Part shown: positions 47,491 to 59,656 of the stretch, in pieces
How positions within the stretch are numbered: position 1 is the stretch's first letter
Layout: every line of letters begins with the position of its first letter
DNA from: Kryptolebias marmoratus
Lineage: Eukaryota > Chordata > Actinopteri > Cyprinodontiformes > Rivulidae
Reading direction: 5' to 3'
NCBI RefSeq assembly: GCF_001649575.2
Contig: NC_051444.1
Location: forward strand, 21,990,856-22,054,855
DNA: 64,000 nt
The notes under the pieces: model-generated
Database searches by the model: none
What the model was told of the DNA's origin: nothing
Seen by the model: only the letters and a program-made list of their open reading frames with translations
Position numbers and translations under genes: made by a program

Positions 47491-50400
47491 GGCAACAGCA
47501 ATATTGTTCCAACTTTTCCTATTCAGTCTGTGAGAAAAGTCACAGCAGGTTAAGTGATCTGATCACTGAAGTGTTTGCATTAGTTGACATCTGTTTGCAG
47601 TCATTCCAAGAAATGAATCTGCTGTGCAAAAATGACCCGGTCACTTCTGCTGTAACTTTTCCAATCTGATGTCTCCTGATTAAAACAGATTGCACAGTCA
47701 CAATCAGGTAAAGATCTGATTCACAAATAATAAGTTGCACAAAGTAAGTAGTGTGTAAGTGGAAATTATGTGCTATAGGAGTAAGGACACAGAAGAACAG
47801 ACAGTAGGAAATGGTAGCGTGGTTCATTCGTTTGCATGAACCTGTTTATGTCACACATCAAAAAGTACTTGATGAGCCCAGAAATTTAATACTTTATCAA
47901 GTTGTGTAGCCTCAACAAATATCTATTGGACTCATTTGTGTTTTTATGTAAGAGCATTTTTTTATTTTCTGCACTCAGTCAAATAGTAGTCAAATAGTAG
48001 ACTTTGTTTGACAAGAACAGACACTGTTTACAGAGTTAATTACTTTAAAACATGCTCATTACCATTTCAATGTGAAGTGTTATTTGTTCAATAATTACAA
48101 GACTCCATAACTTTGACTTAATATAAAACAGCAACAATGAGATTTACCACACTTGTCAATCTTGTAATGAACATTCACTGAACACTTTTTTTTCTACTTG
48201 AAGTTAAAGTGGCATTGTATTTTCTGTCATTTTATTGTTCAGTTAAAAAATATCCTTTGCTGGGTTTGAACGGGTGCAATGAGGTAACGTTTCATTCCAG
48301 AGGTGGACATAAAGTACAGCTGCCAGGTGATTGTCATTGACAGAGGATCTGGATCTGGGTCTGCTGAACTTCAACACTGGCAATGTTTGTTCACAGATGC
48401 AGGACTAATCAAAAAGAACCAGTATCTTCTGAGCATGCCTTCTTCTGAGTGGAAAGTTGTTCTCAGCTCATATTAGCACAGCCAAGTTCATCAAAGTCTC
48501 TTTGATAAACTCCCATTAAGACAATGGTTTACTGTTTTTTTGCTATTTTGTGAGATATCAAAAATATGTTGTTCTAATCTTTCATTCTTGGAAGTACAAA
48601 TCTTGGTTAAATAAAAGCCTTTCTGCTTTACAGTTTGGATTGTAACACTTCTGTTGTATGTACTGCTCTGCATTTCTGTCCATATTTAGTCTGATAAATC
48701 TCATTCAAGTTGTAATGCTTAAAACAACTATTTGTTCTTCACAACCTATGCTAATGTTTTTTTGCCATTTAATCCAGTAAATAAATACTTAGAAAGCCTC
48801 ATTTAAAAAAAAAAAACAAAAAAAACAAAACAACAACAATAACAAAAGAAACTTTACACATTCTATAGGTTGTGGTCATTTTAGTGTGTGCTAGCACGAG
48901 GGTCGGTTTTGAATTTCCCTAACCAGTTCACAGGCTTCTAACAAAGGCCCACATGAGACTGCTAATGTAGCAAGCTAAACAGAAAAACCGCAGCATTCAC
49001 ATCCAAAATAAAAGTGCAAGTTGGAGCTGGTTTCAAAATAAAGCAGAGCATTTGGATTTGTGTGCACAATGAAGACTTATTTGTCTTTGATTTCTGAGTT
49101 TCCATTGACTTGCAAGAAACACATCTTCCCTGGCTGAAAGCTTCACTTAATTTGAGGCTAAAAATCAAATACCTACCGTATCATTCTGGGTAGATTGTGC
49201 TTCAGGAAACAGTGGAGGGGGATAAATTTGCCATGCAGGAGGGATCCGATTGGTATCAGGGTTCTTCCTGCCTGCTGTAGTCAGGGGGTATTAGACATCA
49301 AAGAGGTCTCTGCCCCAAGGGCTGCTGGTGACCTGCAGGGTCACTGTGTGTGGTCAGGCTTTGTCCAAACTTCTCAGAGTCAGTCAGTCCTAATGCAGTC
49401 ATCACACCAACAGTTTACAAGCACAAATGTTAGAAGTATTTTTTTTATCAAACAGTGTTCTCATTTCAATCTTACAAAAAAAAAACCTGGATGTAGTTTA
49501 GGCCTTGTTTACTTATGAACATTCTCCTGAAAACTTTAGAAAACAACCCTGCATGTTGAAAAGGGTGAGCAGCACAAACAGCACTCTGCTACCCGCCATT
49601 GTTAATGTTGTTGATCTACTCACGCAATAAGACAGAAAACAACTGATGGTGGGTGTCTCCAAAAATCTCCACACTGAGATCTGGGTCCAATACGTTTTGA
49701 TGTCAGAAAATCCATTTGTCGTCTACATTAACGGCCGAAACGCAACCGAAATGTTCACTGAAATGTTAAACAGGGCTTTCGTCTGTTCCAAAAGTTATGA
49801 AGTTCCTACTTCACTGTCTGAAACCTATTCTTGTGAATGAGTGAGGAAGAAAAAAAAAGGAGAAAATAAAGACAGGTTTTGGTTGGCTGAAGAGTTTTGG
49901 CCATGTCTACTCTTCATTCATCATTTCCACAGGATGGGCAGACAACTTTCTCCAGAAATGTTTCGATGTGACAAAAGGATGATGAATACATCAAGATAAG
50001 AGGGGTTCAAATTTGTTCATTACTTAGAATAATCTACAGGTTTTTTTGTTTTTGTTTTTGTTTTGTTTTTTGATCAGTCACAATAAATAGGAACTTTAAG
50101 GGTTTCTTTTCATTGGTATTACACAATTGTTTTGCTGTTGAAAAAAAATCATGAACTTCTTTTTTTTTGGTGTGAATTGCCTCCTGTTAATGTCTTCTGC
50201 TGCTGTATGAAAACTTGTATTTATTTCTCACCTGATACTGCATGTATTGTTTTTACTTGCAAAATAAAATGTGCACCAATGTGTTTGTAAAAACAAAAGA
50301 TAATCAATTGTTGTTCATTTTTACTTGACACTTGCATTTAATAAAGTCTTTTGTTTGTTTGTTTTGCTACAAGATGTCAAAGTTTTATATTTTATTAAAA

Positions 50401-52769
50401 TTTTTAAAGTGTATTAAAGCTTTTTTAAGTACCAACAGACTGGATGCATTGAAAATAAAACATGTTGTGTCGTATGTACCATTTCAGTGTAATTCTAAAG
50501 TCAAAATTTACATAATATTTAACAGCTCTTTGTCTCCAATTAGTCCCAAAGAGTTGAAGCCAAGTGTTATACTACCTTCCCTTTGTTTTGGCGCTTAAGC
50601 TGAGACTGTTTGAGAAACAACTTAAGAAAATGTGGCCATTCATCACGTCAAAGCACCCTAATAACAAATCCCACCACCTATAGAGGTGGATGACCAATTT
50701 ACGTGCCGCCCCTTCTCTTCTCATCTAATCCCATTGTGCATTAGTCCTCCACCCTAGATAACAGTTATCAGGGGTGGACTCAGAGGGAGGAGGTTGTCAA
50801 ACGAATGCTCATCAAGTCGATCTTCAAACACCCTCCCACAGGACGTGAAAGAAAGTCCCTTTGCTTCGCAGTCATGTTAGTGCTGCAGATCAGTAAGTAA
50901 TACAAGTCAAGTGTTGCTATGACAAGAACTGGTCTTAATGAGTTACAGAATGTCCAGCATACTTCAGTCTATAGCCCTGGATTTTACCTCTCTGCCCCAT
51001 GTTGTGTCATTTGTGTTTGGCACCAGTAAGTTAGTGAGAAATGACTCCTAACATAGTTATCGTGTTAACTGTCCTCCAGAAAACCAGCCTCTCTGAAAAA
51101 CTTTCAGTCTATCATGCAATGGCAGTGGAGTGGTTTGTTATTGTGGTTGTTGCCCACAGCTGCACGCCACAAGACTGAATCATGATTTGTGCATTTTTAG
51201 AGGTCCAATGCTGTATGTCATGCATGCGAGCTCCGCCTGCTTATGGCCAGGCATTCACTGCATGAATAACTACCTGGTTAGTACCTTCAGAGGCCAGGTT
51301 CTATTATGAAGTAACTTGTCACCCTGTACCTGGTATGTACCTGGAACTTACCTCGCACCCGGTATGTTCCCAATAAGTGGTGGACTGTATTATGTATTAC
51401 TACTGAATCTTCAAAAAAGCAGTTACTTAAATAATCCATTAACTTACTGGTCTTTCTTTGTTTTTCACCTTCTATTGTATTGTATTCTTGCATAAAGACC
51501 TTTAAACTTCTTCTCTTTGTACTTCTGTCTGTTAGGAAAAGGTTCAAACAGTGTACTAAATTACAGATATTGGTAGTTATCTATCATTTAGGAGAGGTTA
51601 TTTGATTCATTTGTTTGTTTGTTTCTTTCTTTCTTTCTATTTCTTTTATTTTTTTTAAAGTTCACAACTTTTTGAGATATTAGGTTTGAGAAATAAAATT
51701 TTTCAACAACCAGCTGAGAAACTAACCTTTCCAAAGACAAACCCAGTTTGGAGAAAGTGCTAAGACTTGCTTACTGTTCGCTCTCCTGCATGACAGAGGC
51801 AGCTGATTCCCACAGGCCTCAGTAAAGTCCACGGTGTGGCGGGGGATCCCCTGTCCATGAAGATATGTGTGGTCCCCTCTTCATCCATTTTTTCCCTCCC
51901 CCTCTTTGGTACTGTTTCACTGGCTGAGGCTCCCCTCCAACAATCAGGGCCTTCATGGGGGCCTTAATGACAAAATGAAAGCCAGTTGTGTGTCTGTGGA
52001 GGTTTTAATGACTTTCAGAGCTGCTGTGGAAATGCTAGGCTCAGTGAAAATGCACAGTGGCTGCTGCTGCACAGAGACAAAGAAACTCACGAGAGGTTTG
52101 CAGAGTTGATGGAAACGTTCTTGTTGCAGCAGATTTGTTTTAAATTTGGAAATGTTGCTATTCGTGCTCTAGTATTTAAGAAAAAAAATCACTCTTTTCA
52201 ATCTTTGACAAATTAAATAATGCCAGAAATACCTTTTATAAAAATCAGGGTTTGGTCAAGTTTAATTGTGTTTATTTATTTATTTTTTTACATCTTTTTG
52301 GTGCAACTTTCTGTAAGTGTTTGAAAAACTAATGGGACCAATTGTTTTGGCATTTTCTACAACAGTCATGATGTGCAAAGTCCTTCTGTGGTGCCATCAT
52401 AGATATGAAAGTTATTGATCCATATTTCAATAATAAACCATGATCATCCCCTCAGACTTTCCTGAAGTTTTAATGATTGCTTTAAAGTAGTGATTGTTTT
52501 ACTCATGGGATATTGTTATACTCATCGTGTGTTACTTTTCTCACATTTTTCTTTTTTTTTATTGAGATGAGTTCAAGGCATGTTTTAGATGCCCGCAATG
52601 AATCTGTGACTGCTCTGGGAAATAATTTGTTTTACATTGTTTTTGAGCATATTCCAAATTTTTTTGCAACACAAGAGCAACGCCCTGCGACTCGTGAGGA
52701 AATGGAGAACTCTTGCAAACATTTTAAAACATTTTTGGAATCTCCTTTGTAAGGACTTTTTGCAATTTG
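47491..52769. other. Long gene-free stretch with simple repeats and candidate regulatory patches
   Basis: About 5.3 kb. There is a 12-bp tandem duplication (GTCAAATAGTAG twice, near 47978-48001), a poly-A/CAA tract (48806-48850), a T/G run (50040-50070) and a TTTG/TTTC tract (51614-51645). Two non-repetitive GC-richer blocks stand out. 50640-50880 includes CACCTATAGAGGTG and AGATAACAGTTATC, each a short palindrome. 51780-52110 has CCTTAATGAC and TTTTAATGAC homeodomain-type words. No gene is recognised. Confidence 0.4.
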
Positions 52770-52975
52770 TTGTCATCAGTTGTAGCCCAGTGAGATCCAG
52801 GCTTTTCTGTGTGGAGTTTGTATGTTCTTTCTGTGCAGGCATGGAAGTTTTTTTTTCAGATTAAGCACAGTTCAGAAACATTAATTAGCTATACTAAATT
52901 GGCCTTAGGGGTGAGTGTGAAAGGTTGTTTGTCTCCATCAGACCCTGTGATGTTCTGGCAACCATTCTGTTGTTT
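52770..52975 (+). repeat. Teleost dispersed repeat (GTGTGGAGTTTG type)
   Basis: Recognisable in order: CTTTTCTGTGTGGAGTTTGT ATGTTCT, CTGTGCAGGCATGGA, CAGTTCAGAAACATTAATTA, CTAAATTGGCCTTAGGGGTG AGTGTG, and CTGTGATGTTCTGGCAACC. These match the body of a very common fish repeat (GTGTGGAGTTTGCATGTTC, TGTGCATGCGTGG, CAGTCCAAAAACATG, CTAAATTGCCC.TAGGTGTGA, CTGTGATGGACTGGCGACC). The tRNA-like head and the GGAT tail are missing. Open frames crossing it are artefacts. Confidence 0.82.
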
Positions 52976-54437
52976 TCTTTTTTTACTTTATTGCATGTGA
53001 GGATAAGTATTATAGTAATTATTTTAGTACAAATGAGAACAGAGTGTAAAGAAAGCAATGCAATTGATGACAGAATTTACATCATGTACAGATTTAGTGG
53101 TGCAGTTTACAATAAGGGTCTCTTTTAAATTCCTAATGATAAGTTAACAATCCGGTTATTAATAAGCTGTTAAGGCCTAACAAATCGATAATAGGAAGTG
53201 ACAGTGCAAAAGATAAAAAAGGACAATAATGACTCATTTTTTGACAAATAATGAGCCAACATTTATCCTAATTCTTACTGTCTACCTGTGTTCTCTATAA
53301 TTTATATTTGAAGTAATTAACATCTTTCAGTATATCACCTGCTTGTAAGCACCACCAGCATTTGTAGATGCAAAGTTTGTTACGACATATAGTGCATTGT
53401 AGTTAAATAAAAGCTGAGCAACTCGTAAAAATATACATTTATCTGAATAACAGCACAGCACTTGATGATTCCAATAGTGAGAGAGCTTCAACACAAGAAT
53501 AGTGTTTTATTATTGTTTTTAAAAATGTTTTGTAGTTCATAAGATAGTTACAAACATATGGATAACCTTTTTATAAAACATTTTTAAATTATAAAATTTC
53601 CCTTAATGTAAAGTGATACCAATTTATATCTCAATAATCACTGTTTGTTTGTTTGTTTTTTTTATTTGAATTTTAGTTGTTATACTTTTCTTTTTTTAAA
53701 GCACTCAGATTATGCAAAATATGAGTCACAATGTGCTGGTTGTTGATGTTTAACAAGTTAGTGTTCTGTGGGTTATGCCACTATTACCATGTGAGCATCA
53801 TGTGTCTGTTACTCCAAAATACCAGACAGACAAAATGCTGCTGAAACACGACTCCTGAATTCCAGCATACTTGCCTCTCACCCAGTGTTCGAAGGACTGA
53901 GCTGCCACACAGAGGAGAGCGAGACTGGGGGGTCAGGGTGTTGGATGACTTGACCAATCAGATCAAATATCAAACAGGGCAAATCAGACTCTTCTCCCTA
54001 AGCCGTCTGGAATGAGTGAAGGGAGGTGGGCTTGCAGAGGAGTTCAGGGTGGGAGGTCAGTTAATGATGACCAGACATGTAAATGTTTGAATCATTCAGG
54101 TGCATCAAACGATGTTGACGGTTTTGGTAAAGGGGTCTCAGACACATCACACAATGAAAGATCAGCTCTATGAATCTGTTTATAGTTAGTTACTCTGCTT
54201 TCTGAGTGAATAAAAGGTTGTCCGGGAAATGGCCAAAGGTGTGCTTCATTAGAATAAGTTTACAGTTGTCAATGACAGCAGACGTGCTAAACTGTTTAAA
54301 ACAAAACAAAACAAAAAAAACTAATGTGTCTTCTAATAGGCAAGTGCATTTTTATGAGTAAAAGAGAGTAGGGTTATAACCAATTGGTCAAGTGTTGAGG
54401 CAACATGCAGACATGGAAAAAATCATTAAGCAAAATT
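52976..54437. other. Gene-free DNA, possible old MITE near 53140-53300
   Basis: 53140-53300 has TAATAAGCTGTTAAGGCCTA and AATAATGACTCATTTTTTGA CAAATAATGAGCC words that recall old fish foldback elements, but I could not define ends. The block 53860-54060 is GC-richer and non-repetitive. An AAAAC-type run lies at 54299-54320. No gene is seen. Confidence 0.35.
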
Positions 54438-55035
54438 ACAGTGCCTTGCTAAAGTATGGATGTTATCTGTTTGTATTGCTGCTTGTAAATCAAGTCAGGA
54501 TTACTAAAAATTGGCCTTCTTCACAAAAAAATGTAAAAAAAAAAATCAGTGTCAAAGTAAAACCAAATATCTACAGAATAATACCAATTAAATCAGAATA
54601 TTTGATGTAAAACAAGTTGTTGCATAAATATTCAGCAACTGTCCTAGTTCAACTCAGTGAAAAGATTAATGAAAACTACAAGTCAGGGGATGGATACAAA
54701 AGGATTTCCAAGGCCCTAAACATCCCCAGCAGTTCTGTTAAATGCTTCATCAAGAAATGGAAGAAATATGGGAGCATGTGTAAATCTACCAAGCGCAGGC
54801 CAAAGAGCAAACAAACTGAGTGACCGTGCAAGAAGGAGAATAGTGACAGAGACCACAATGACACCTGTGAGCTCTCTGAAGGAGTTAAAGATTCAGCAGG
54901 TGAACAGGAGAGCCCGGACATATAAGCACTGTTGCACAGGTTCCTCACCAGTCTGAGCTTTGTTGGAGAGTGGTAAACAGAACATTACTGCTGAAGAAAA
55001 CTTGGACTAAATCTCAAATAGAGTTTGTATAAATT
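54438..55035 (+). pseudogene. Tc1/mariner element with frameshifted transposase N-terminus
   Basis: The 5' end ACAGTGCCTTGCTAAAGTAT (54438-54457, after TA) matches the end sequence of a fish Tc1-like family (CAGTGCCTTGCGAAAGTAT). The frame from 54617 carries the paired-like helix-turn-helix: GYKRISKALNIPSSSVKCFI then KKWKKYG. A frameshift near 54785 moves to a frame reading NLPSAGQRANKLSDRARRRI then SSLKEL, matching the linker and second helix-turn-helix. From 54940 another frame reads VPHQSELCWRVVNRTLLLKK, matching RVLHQSGLYGRVARRKPLLKK just before the catalytic domain. The DDE catalytic domain and right end are missing. It is non-functional. Confidence 0.88.
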
Positions 55036-56409
55036 TTTTAGAGGCTCATGTCAAGATTTAGGCTGCTAAAATGTAAAGCAGACATTTCGAGTCTGTGTAG
55101 TTACCTTTTGTATGGACAATATTTTGTGTACTACTTTTTTTGTGTCATTTCTGCTGCATAGCATTATTTCTCTCAGCAGTGACACCTGTTGATTAGGACA
55201 TCGACTGACATAAATGTAACCTCCATGTTTAAGTTGCAACATCTTTTTGCTGTGACTTAAAGGTAAGTGTAGTCCCCCCCCCCCCTTTAAAGTAGTGAAT
55301 GAGGGACTTCTCAGCAGTTGTGATGGGAAGATCAAGTGCACATTCTTCACAGCCTTGAGGAAATGCTTATGTTGAATGCTTCTCCACTCACGAATGCATT
55401 TCTTTGTTCATGCACTGCTGAAATGCTTCTTTTCAAGAACAGTCTTTTGCTCACCATAAATACCACATGGAGCACTCAGACCTTTGCAATATTTTGCCTG
55501 TTTGCATTCATACTGTCCTTTACCACCAAACAAACCTACAGGTTATTCCTTTATGTAAAGAATAAGTTGGAATGTACAACCAAGAAAATAAGGTGTGTTA
55601 ACATGACAGTAGGGTTGGAAACGGGTGTTTCAGTCCTAATCCTGATCGTTTTCCTCCTCTAACCAAGCAACTGTATATGCCTAAATCAACTATGAGCTGA
55701 CAAAAATGTTGCAGTGCTCAGAACACCATACTAGCCAGTCAAATGTTCAAGTATGCAACGTTGTGAAATCTTCTCCATAATTATGAAGCGAACAACACCA
55801 AACAATGCTTCATCTTCCTGGAATTCATGTTTTTTTTTAAGTCACACCCACAGCCTTGCAATTATCCAGATGTAATTTTACAAATTACCTGTGACTGCCT
55901 CACATATGCAGCTTTCACACACCATCTACTCTGAAGAATCAAGGCCAGACATTGTTTGCAGTTGTCCATCACTCATAACGTTCTGTACAAGAAGTCACAC
56001 ATAATCTCACAACTGAAAATATGCCATTTGCTTTGCGTGGAGGAAAGATAGGTATGAGACCATGCAAGACTTAGGACATTTTGCAAAAAGTCTGTTATAG
56101 TTAAGAAATAAAGTTCAGAACTTGGTCATAATCAAATATAAAGAGATTTTTGGCAATACGTTAGACCCAATAAAGGTCCAACTCACACAACTCCAAAACA
56201 AACAAAAAAAAACCCCTTTGATTATTTTTTTCTCTCTTCTCTTGATACTAACCAAACATTTTCTAACATGTTGTGTTTATCCTAGCAAACTCAATCATAT
56301 AATGACGATTTATCAGGGGCTGTTAGGGGACATTATTCCATTCACAGGACATTTAGCTTCAGCTACCATTGTCTTCATGCATAATTAGAGTATGTGTAGA
56401 TCTTATACA
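55036..56409. other. Gene-free DNA, nothing recognised
   Basis: A 13-base C run lies at 55274-55286. The open frame 55336-55662 (108 codons, plus) is rich in hydrophobic residues in two stretches but matches nothing that I know. No regulatory or splice context supports it. Confidence 0.4.
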
Positions 56410-56520
56410 GTAATTGAAAAATAAGAACGTTTCCAGGCCCTGAAGTACTTACTGAGCCAGAACCATATTATTACCACCACCATGTTTTACAATTGGTATA
56501 GGGTTCTCCTTAAAAAAAAA
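56410..56520 (-). pseudogene. Tc1-like transposase fragment (reverse)
   Basis: Read on the minus strand, the segment gives KHGGGNNMVLAQ followed by a stop and then VLQGLE. This matches the KHGGGNIMVWACFAASGPG block within the catalytic domain of fish Tc1-like transposases. The rest of the element is not recognisable. It lies 1.4 kb from the 54438 element in the opposite orientation, so it is a separate insertion or a rearranged piece. Confidence 0.6.
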
Positions 56521-56664
56521 GTCTTTATTCTTAAAAAAAATGTTCACAAAGCTACACAAAACATTAAGATAACAAAACTTTTGAAGCACAGCCTTGCACG
56601 TTTATTAACAAGACTGTTTTGATGTGTTAAGGGTTTTGGATAGCAATTTTTATTTATTTTCTAG

Positions 56665-56979
56665 GTACACAGCTAAAAAGAAAGAAGAAAAGACAAATCA
56701 AGGTACAATAATTTACTTAAAAATTAAATTAGCGTGCCACTCCAGCTGTACTTTGAAGGGCTTGGTACCTTGAACAGCGGTGCAGTTTTGTACCTTGAGT
56801 TTGTTAATTTTCATTTTCTTTGCATCCTAATGTACAAACAAAAGGTCTAAAAATGTATCACTCTTTAAGGTCCCATGTTCATAACCTTCAAGGTACAGCT
56901 GGAGTGACAAGCTAATTTATTTTTTAAGTAAAGTCTTGTACTTTGAATGTTTTTTTCTTCTTCATTTTAATCATGTATA
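56665..56979. mobile_element. Palindromic MITE-like element with long inverted arms
   Basis: The left arm (about 56665-56810) and right arm (about 56835-56979) pair around a centre near 56822. CACTCCAGCTGTA (56738-56750) is perfectly complementary to TACAGCTGGAGTG (56894-56906). The neighbouring ATTTACTTAAAAATTAAATT (56711-56730) pairs with 56914-56933 at most positions. The outer AAGAAGAAAA words also pair. A word of the type GTAC(C/T)TTGA occurs six times (56699 and 56888 in reverse; 56748, 56764, 56789 and 56939 forward). There is no open frame. A foldback or MITE transposon is the simplest reading; the ends and duplication are undefined. Confidence 0.8.
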
Positions 56980-58120
56980 TCGAGCTACAAGTTTTTTCAA
57001 GCTTACAATGATTTACACTCTCTGCCTTGAAACTTACACCTGTATTTTTTTCTTCTTTAAGGACATACCTTTAAAGTTATGACACTATCTTACAACTAAA
57101 CGATTCAAAAGCAAAACAGGGAGACAGGAAAAAGGATCATCTCTTTATTGTTTGCATTGTTCAGGGCCTCTGTGATATGGCCACCAATAGTTCAAAACGT
57201 GGGAGGAAAGGTTTGAAGCTGATGAAAGAATTTCTAAACACCATAATCTGTGTTAAAGGCATACCGCTATTGACAGTGAGTTATGTCGTCCAAGCTTTCA
57301 GGACTTTTAGGAGTGCCTTATCATAGTATTAAAAGTGTCTTTGTTTGAAGAAACCCTTGTAAATCTGGCCTGCATTTATCATCCAAAATGGTCCCGAACT
57401 TGTTTTTGACTGACAGTATGTTTGCCCCTGCAGCTTTTAAAATAACCTTTCCCACATGCCAGAGTTAAAGTTTAGTAGGCCAAGCCTTCCAAAGTGCCTG
57501 TATGGGCAGGAATGAACCAGCTAACAGGTTGTCTGTCTGCAGTGGTGAGAGAATGCTCTGTGGGAAGTGAGAGCACATTCCTTTTAGGTTTCCCACACAG
57601 ACCAAACTTGTGTGATGAGAAATGAGTTCTATCTTATCTGAGCCTGCACACAACTCCTTGTGTAGGTTACACCATGTATGCCAGTTCTGTGTGTTTTGTT
57701 TTTTTTTTCCTCGCAGTTTGAGCCAGGAACTTAGTGTTGTGCTGTTGCTGCATAAGTTTGAAATTTCTGTTGCTCTTCCTGAGATATGATACTTGTCGTT
57801 AGAGCAGTCTTTGTTTTGGTTAGGGTAACTGAAGGCAGGGAAGTACTTTGTTTATGGTTAGAAAGAATTTGAATTTCTTATCTGATAAAAAAAATCAGTT
57901 AAGATGTGCCCACTCAGAATGGATTTAATAGGATTGTGAAAGAGAGAATTGGGAGAAACCAATTCAATTGAGAAGAATGTTCAATCAATATTCACGTGAT
58001 ATGGGGCTTGATGTGTATTTTGTGTTCCTATATTTATTGTGGAAAAGGTTTTTCAACATCTAGCAGACCAGTTTGTCTTGCTAAGTGTTCACAAGTACCT
58101 TCTTACATAAACATTTAGAA
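56980..58120. other. Gene-free DNA, nothing recognised
   Basis: AT-rich DNA with a T run near 57700-57710. No known repeat or supported gene. The 57480-57660 patch is slightly GC-richer and unremarkable. Confidence 0.45.
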
Positions 58121-58864
58121 TTAAAGGTCTAGCACTCCTTGAAGGAATACATAAAACCCCCACCAGCATTTTGTGCCAGAGTTTTAAACTAAGATCATCT
58201 TATGTTGAGAAATGACATAGCTATGGGCATTTTGGTCAGATCTTGACAATAGCTTTTCTTTCACACGATATTACAAGATGTTGCACAATCTGTCAAGGCT
58301 TGGAGTGTTGTGAATCACTCTTGGCTACTACCAGTACCAATCTAATTTTAGCTCAATATCTGTAAAAGTGACTGAGTTATAGCGATTTCTGTGTAGGCTG
58401 AGGTGGATCGGCTGTAGCAGCACATTTTGAATTGGATTAACTCCAAAAGGGTAATCAGTTGTACTTGTACATTCAATGATTACTTTCCGATAGTGTCAGT
58501 AAAATGTTTTGCTAACAAAAATAACAGATTTAGCTCCAACAATTAATGCAAATGTTTTAAACAAATATTTTAGGGAATCTATCAGTGCTCAGATAATTCA
58601 ATTAGGGTTGATTCTCAGACACTACCACACTAAATTTGAGCTCAATATTTGCCATTTTCTCTTGTCTAGAGTCAGCTAGCTGTGGCAGCCATCTTGAATT
58701 GGGTTGATGTCAAAAGTTAATCAGTTGGAGATATGCATCTTATAATTACTCCTTGAAAGTTTAATTAAAATATATCTTGTGGTTCATGAAATAATTTGCT
58801 AACAGGCAGACAAATACATACACACACAATTTTGCCCAGCCTTTGGCTTTCGGCAGTGGGCAAT
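58121..58864 (+). repeat. Dispersed repeat family P, fullest dimeric copy
   Basis: The 5' end is TTAAAGGTCTAGCACTCC with a decayed palindrome (CACTCCTTGAAGGAATAC). Unit 1 runs to about 58530 (tail TTTTGCTAACAAAAATAACA) and unit 2 from about 58540 to 58864. Each unit has the block GC(TGTGGCAGCCATCTTG)AATTGG or its variant, then AATCAGTTG.A and GATTACTT/AATTACT. Unit 2 ends TTTGCTAACAGGCAGACAAA, then a CA run and TTTTGCCCAGCCTTTGGCTT TCGGCAGTGGGCAA. In that last stretch TTGCCCA and TGGGCAA form a short inverted repeat that may be the 3' end of the family. Confidence 0.85.
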
Positions 58865-59310
58865 GAAAATGTACGTACACTGCTGTAGGCGTACATCATC
58901 TGGAACAACATGTTATAACTAAAAGGCTCTGATGTTTCCTGCCTAGTGCCTGACACTGTCACTGTATAGACACATAAAAAAACTGAATCTTCTTTTGTGG
59001 TTTCCACCCATAGATCTGATAAAACAGTTATTCTACTGCAGAGAAGAATAAAGAGGAAGGACAGGTTTTTCATTAACTGTGACTTCAGCTGTTCGTTTTA
59101 GTCCAGCTGCCTGGTGAAAACCTTCTCTGCGATGGTCTCCCTCCCTGTAGCTGGGGGCTCTTGGCCAGCTGCTGTTGTTGCTTCCTGCTTGTGTAATGAC
59201 TAACAGCCAGTGGGCTTCCCCCTGCACCCTTGTACCATGACACAGAACAGGTGAGGAATGCAAATGCTATGCAAATATGCAAAACTATGAAAATGTCATC
59301 AGCAGAGATG
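58865..59310. other. Gene-free DNA, nothing recognised
   Basis: Overlapping minus-strand open frames (58765-59073, 59033-59263, 59085-59282) have no recognisable domain, and the first runs into the P repeat. Confidence 0.4.
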
Positions 59311-59400
59311 GCTTAAGGCAGGGGTGTCAAAATCAGTTACAGAAGGAGGCCAAAATTCAAATCTTTGTCTTAGCCAAGAGCCAATCTTGATCAACATTTA

Positions 59401-59455
59401 GATAGATAGATAAAACTTTAATGATCCTTTGGGAAGACCCCTTCAGGGAAATTAA
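59401..59455 (-). mobile_element. LINE-type 3' tail nested in the hAT element
   Basis: On the minus strand this reads AATTTCCCTGAAGGGGTCTT then CAAAGGATCATTAAAGTTTT, followed by ATCTATCTATCTA. This is the form of fish LINE 3' ends (TTTCCC..GGGAT.AATAAAG T.TATCTATCTA). Only the last 55 bp were inserted or survive. It lies about 85 bp inside the hAT left end, so it inserted after, or into a copy of, that element. Confidence 0.6.
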
Positions 59456-59602
59456 AATGTTATATTTTAAATATATGTTGTATGTTAAATATATAAATTA
59501 ACTTTCATTTTAGATGTAATATGTCAAATTATTCATATAGAAATACCAGTTACCTTTTTCCATTGCTACATTATTAGAATTCAGAACAAACATACTTTAA
59601 TG

Positions 59603-59606
<4 letters not shown>

Positions 59607-59652
<46 letters not shown>
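59607..59652. repeat. (AT)n microsatellite
   Basis: About 23 AT units inside the hAT element. It is self-complementary and able to form a cruciform. Confidence 0.95.

Positions 59653-59656
<4 letters not shown>

Noticed and set aside
50769..50810. CAGGGGTGGACTC considered as a hAT end
   Set aside because: Only a few bases match, no partner end or target duplication was found.
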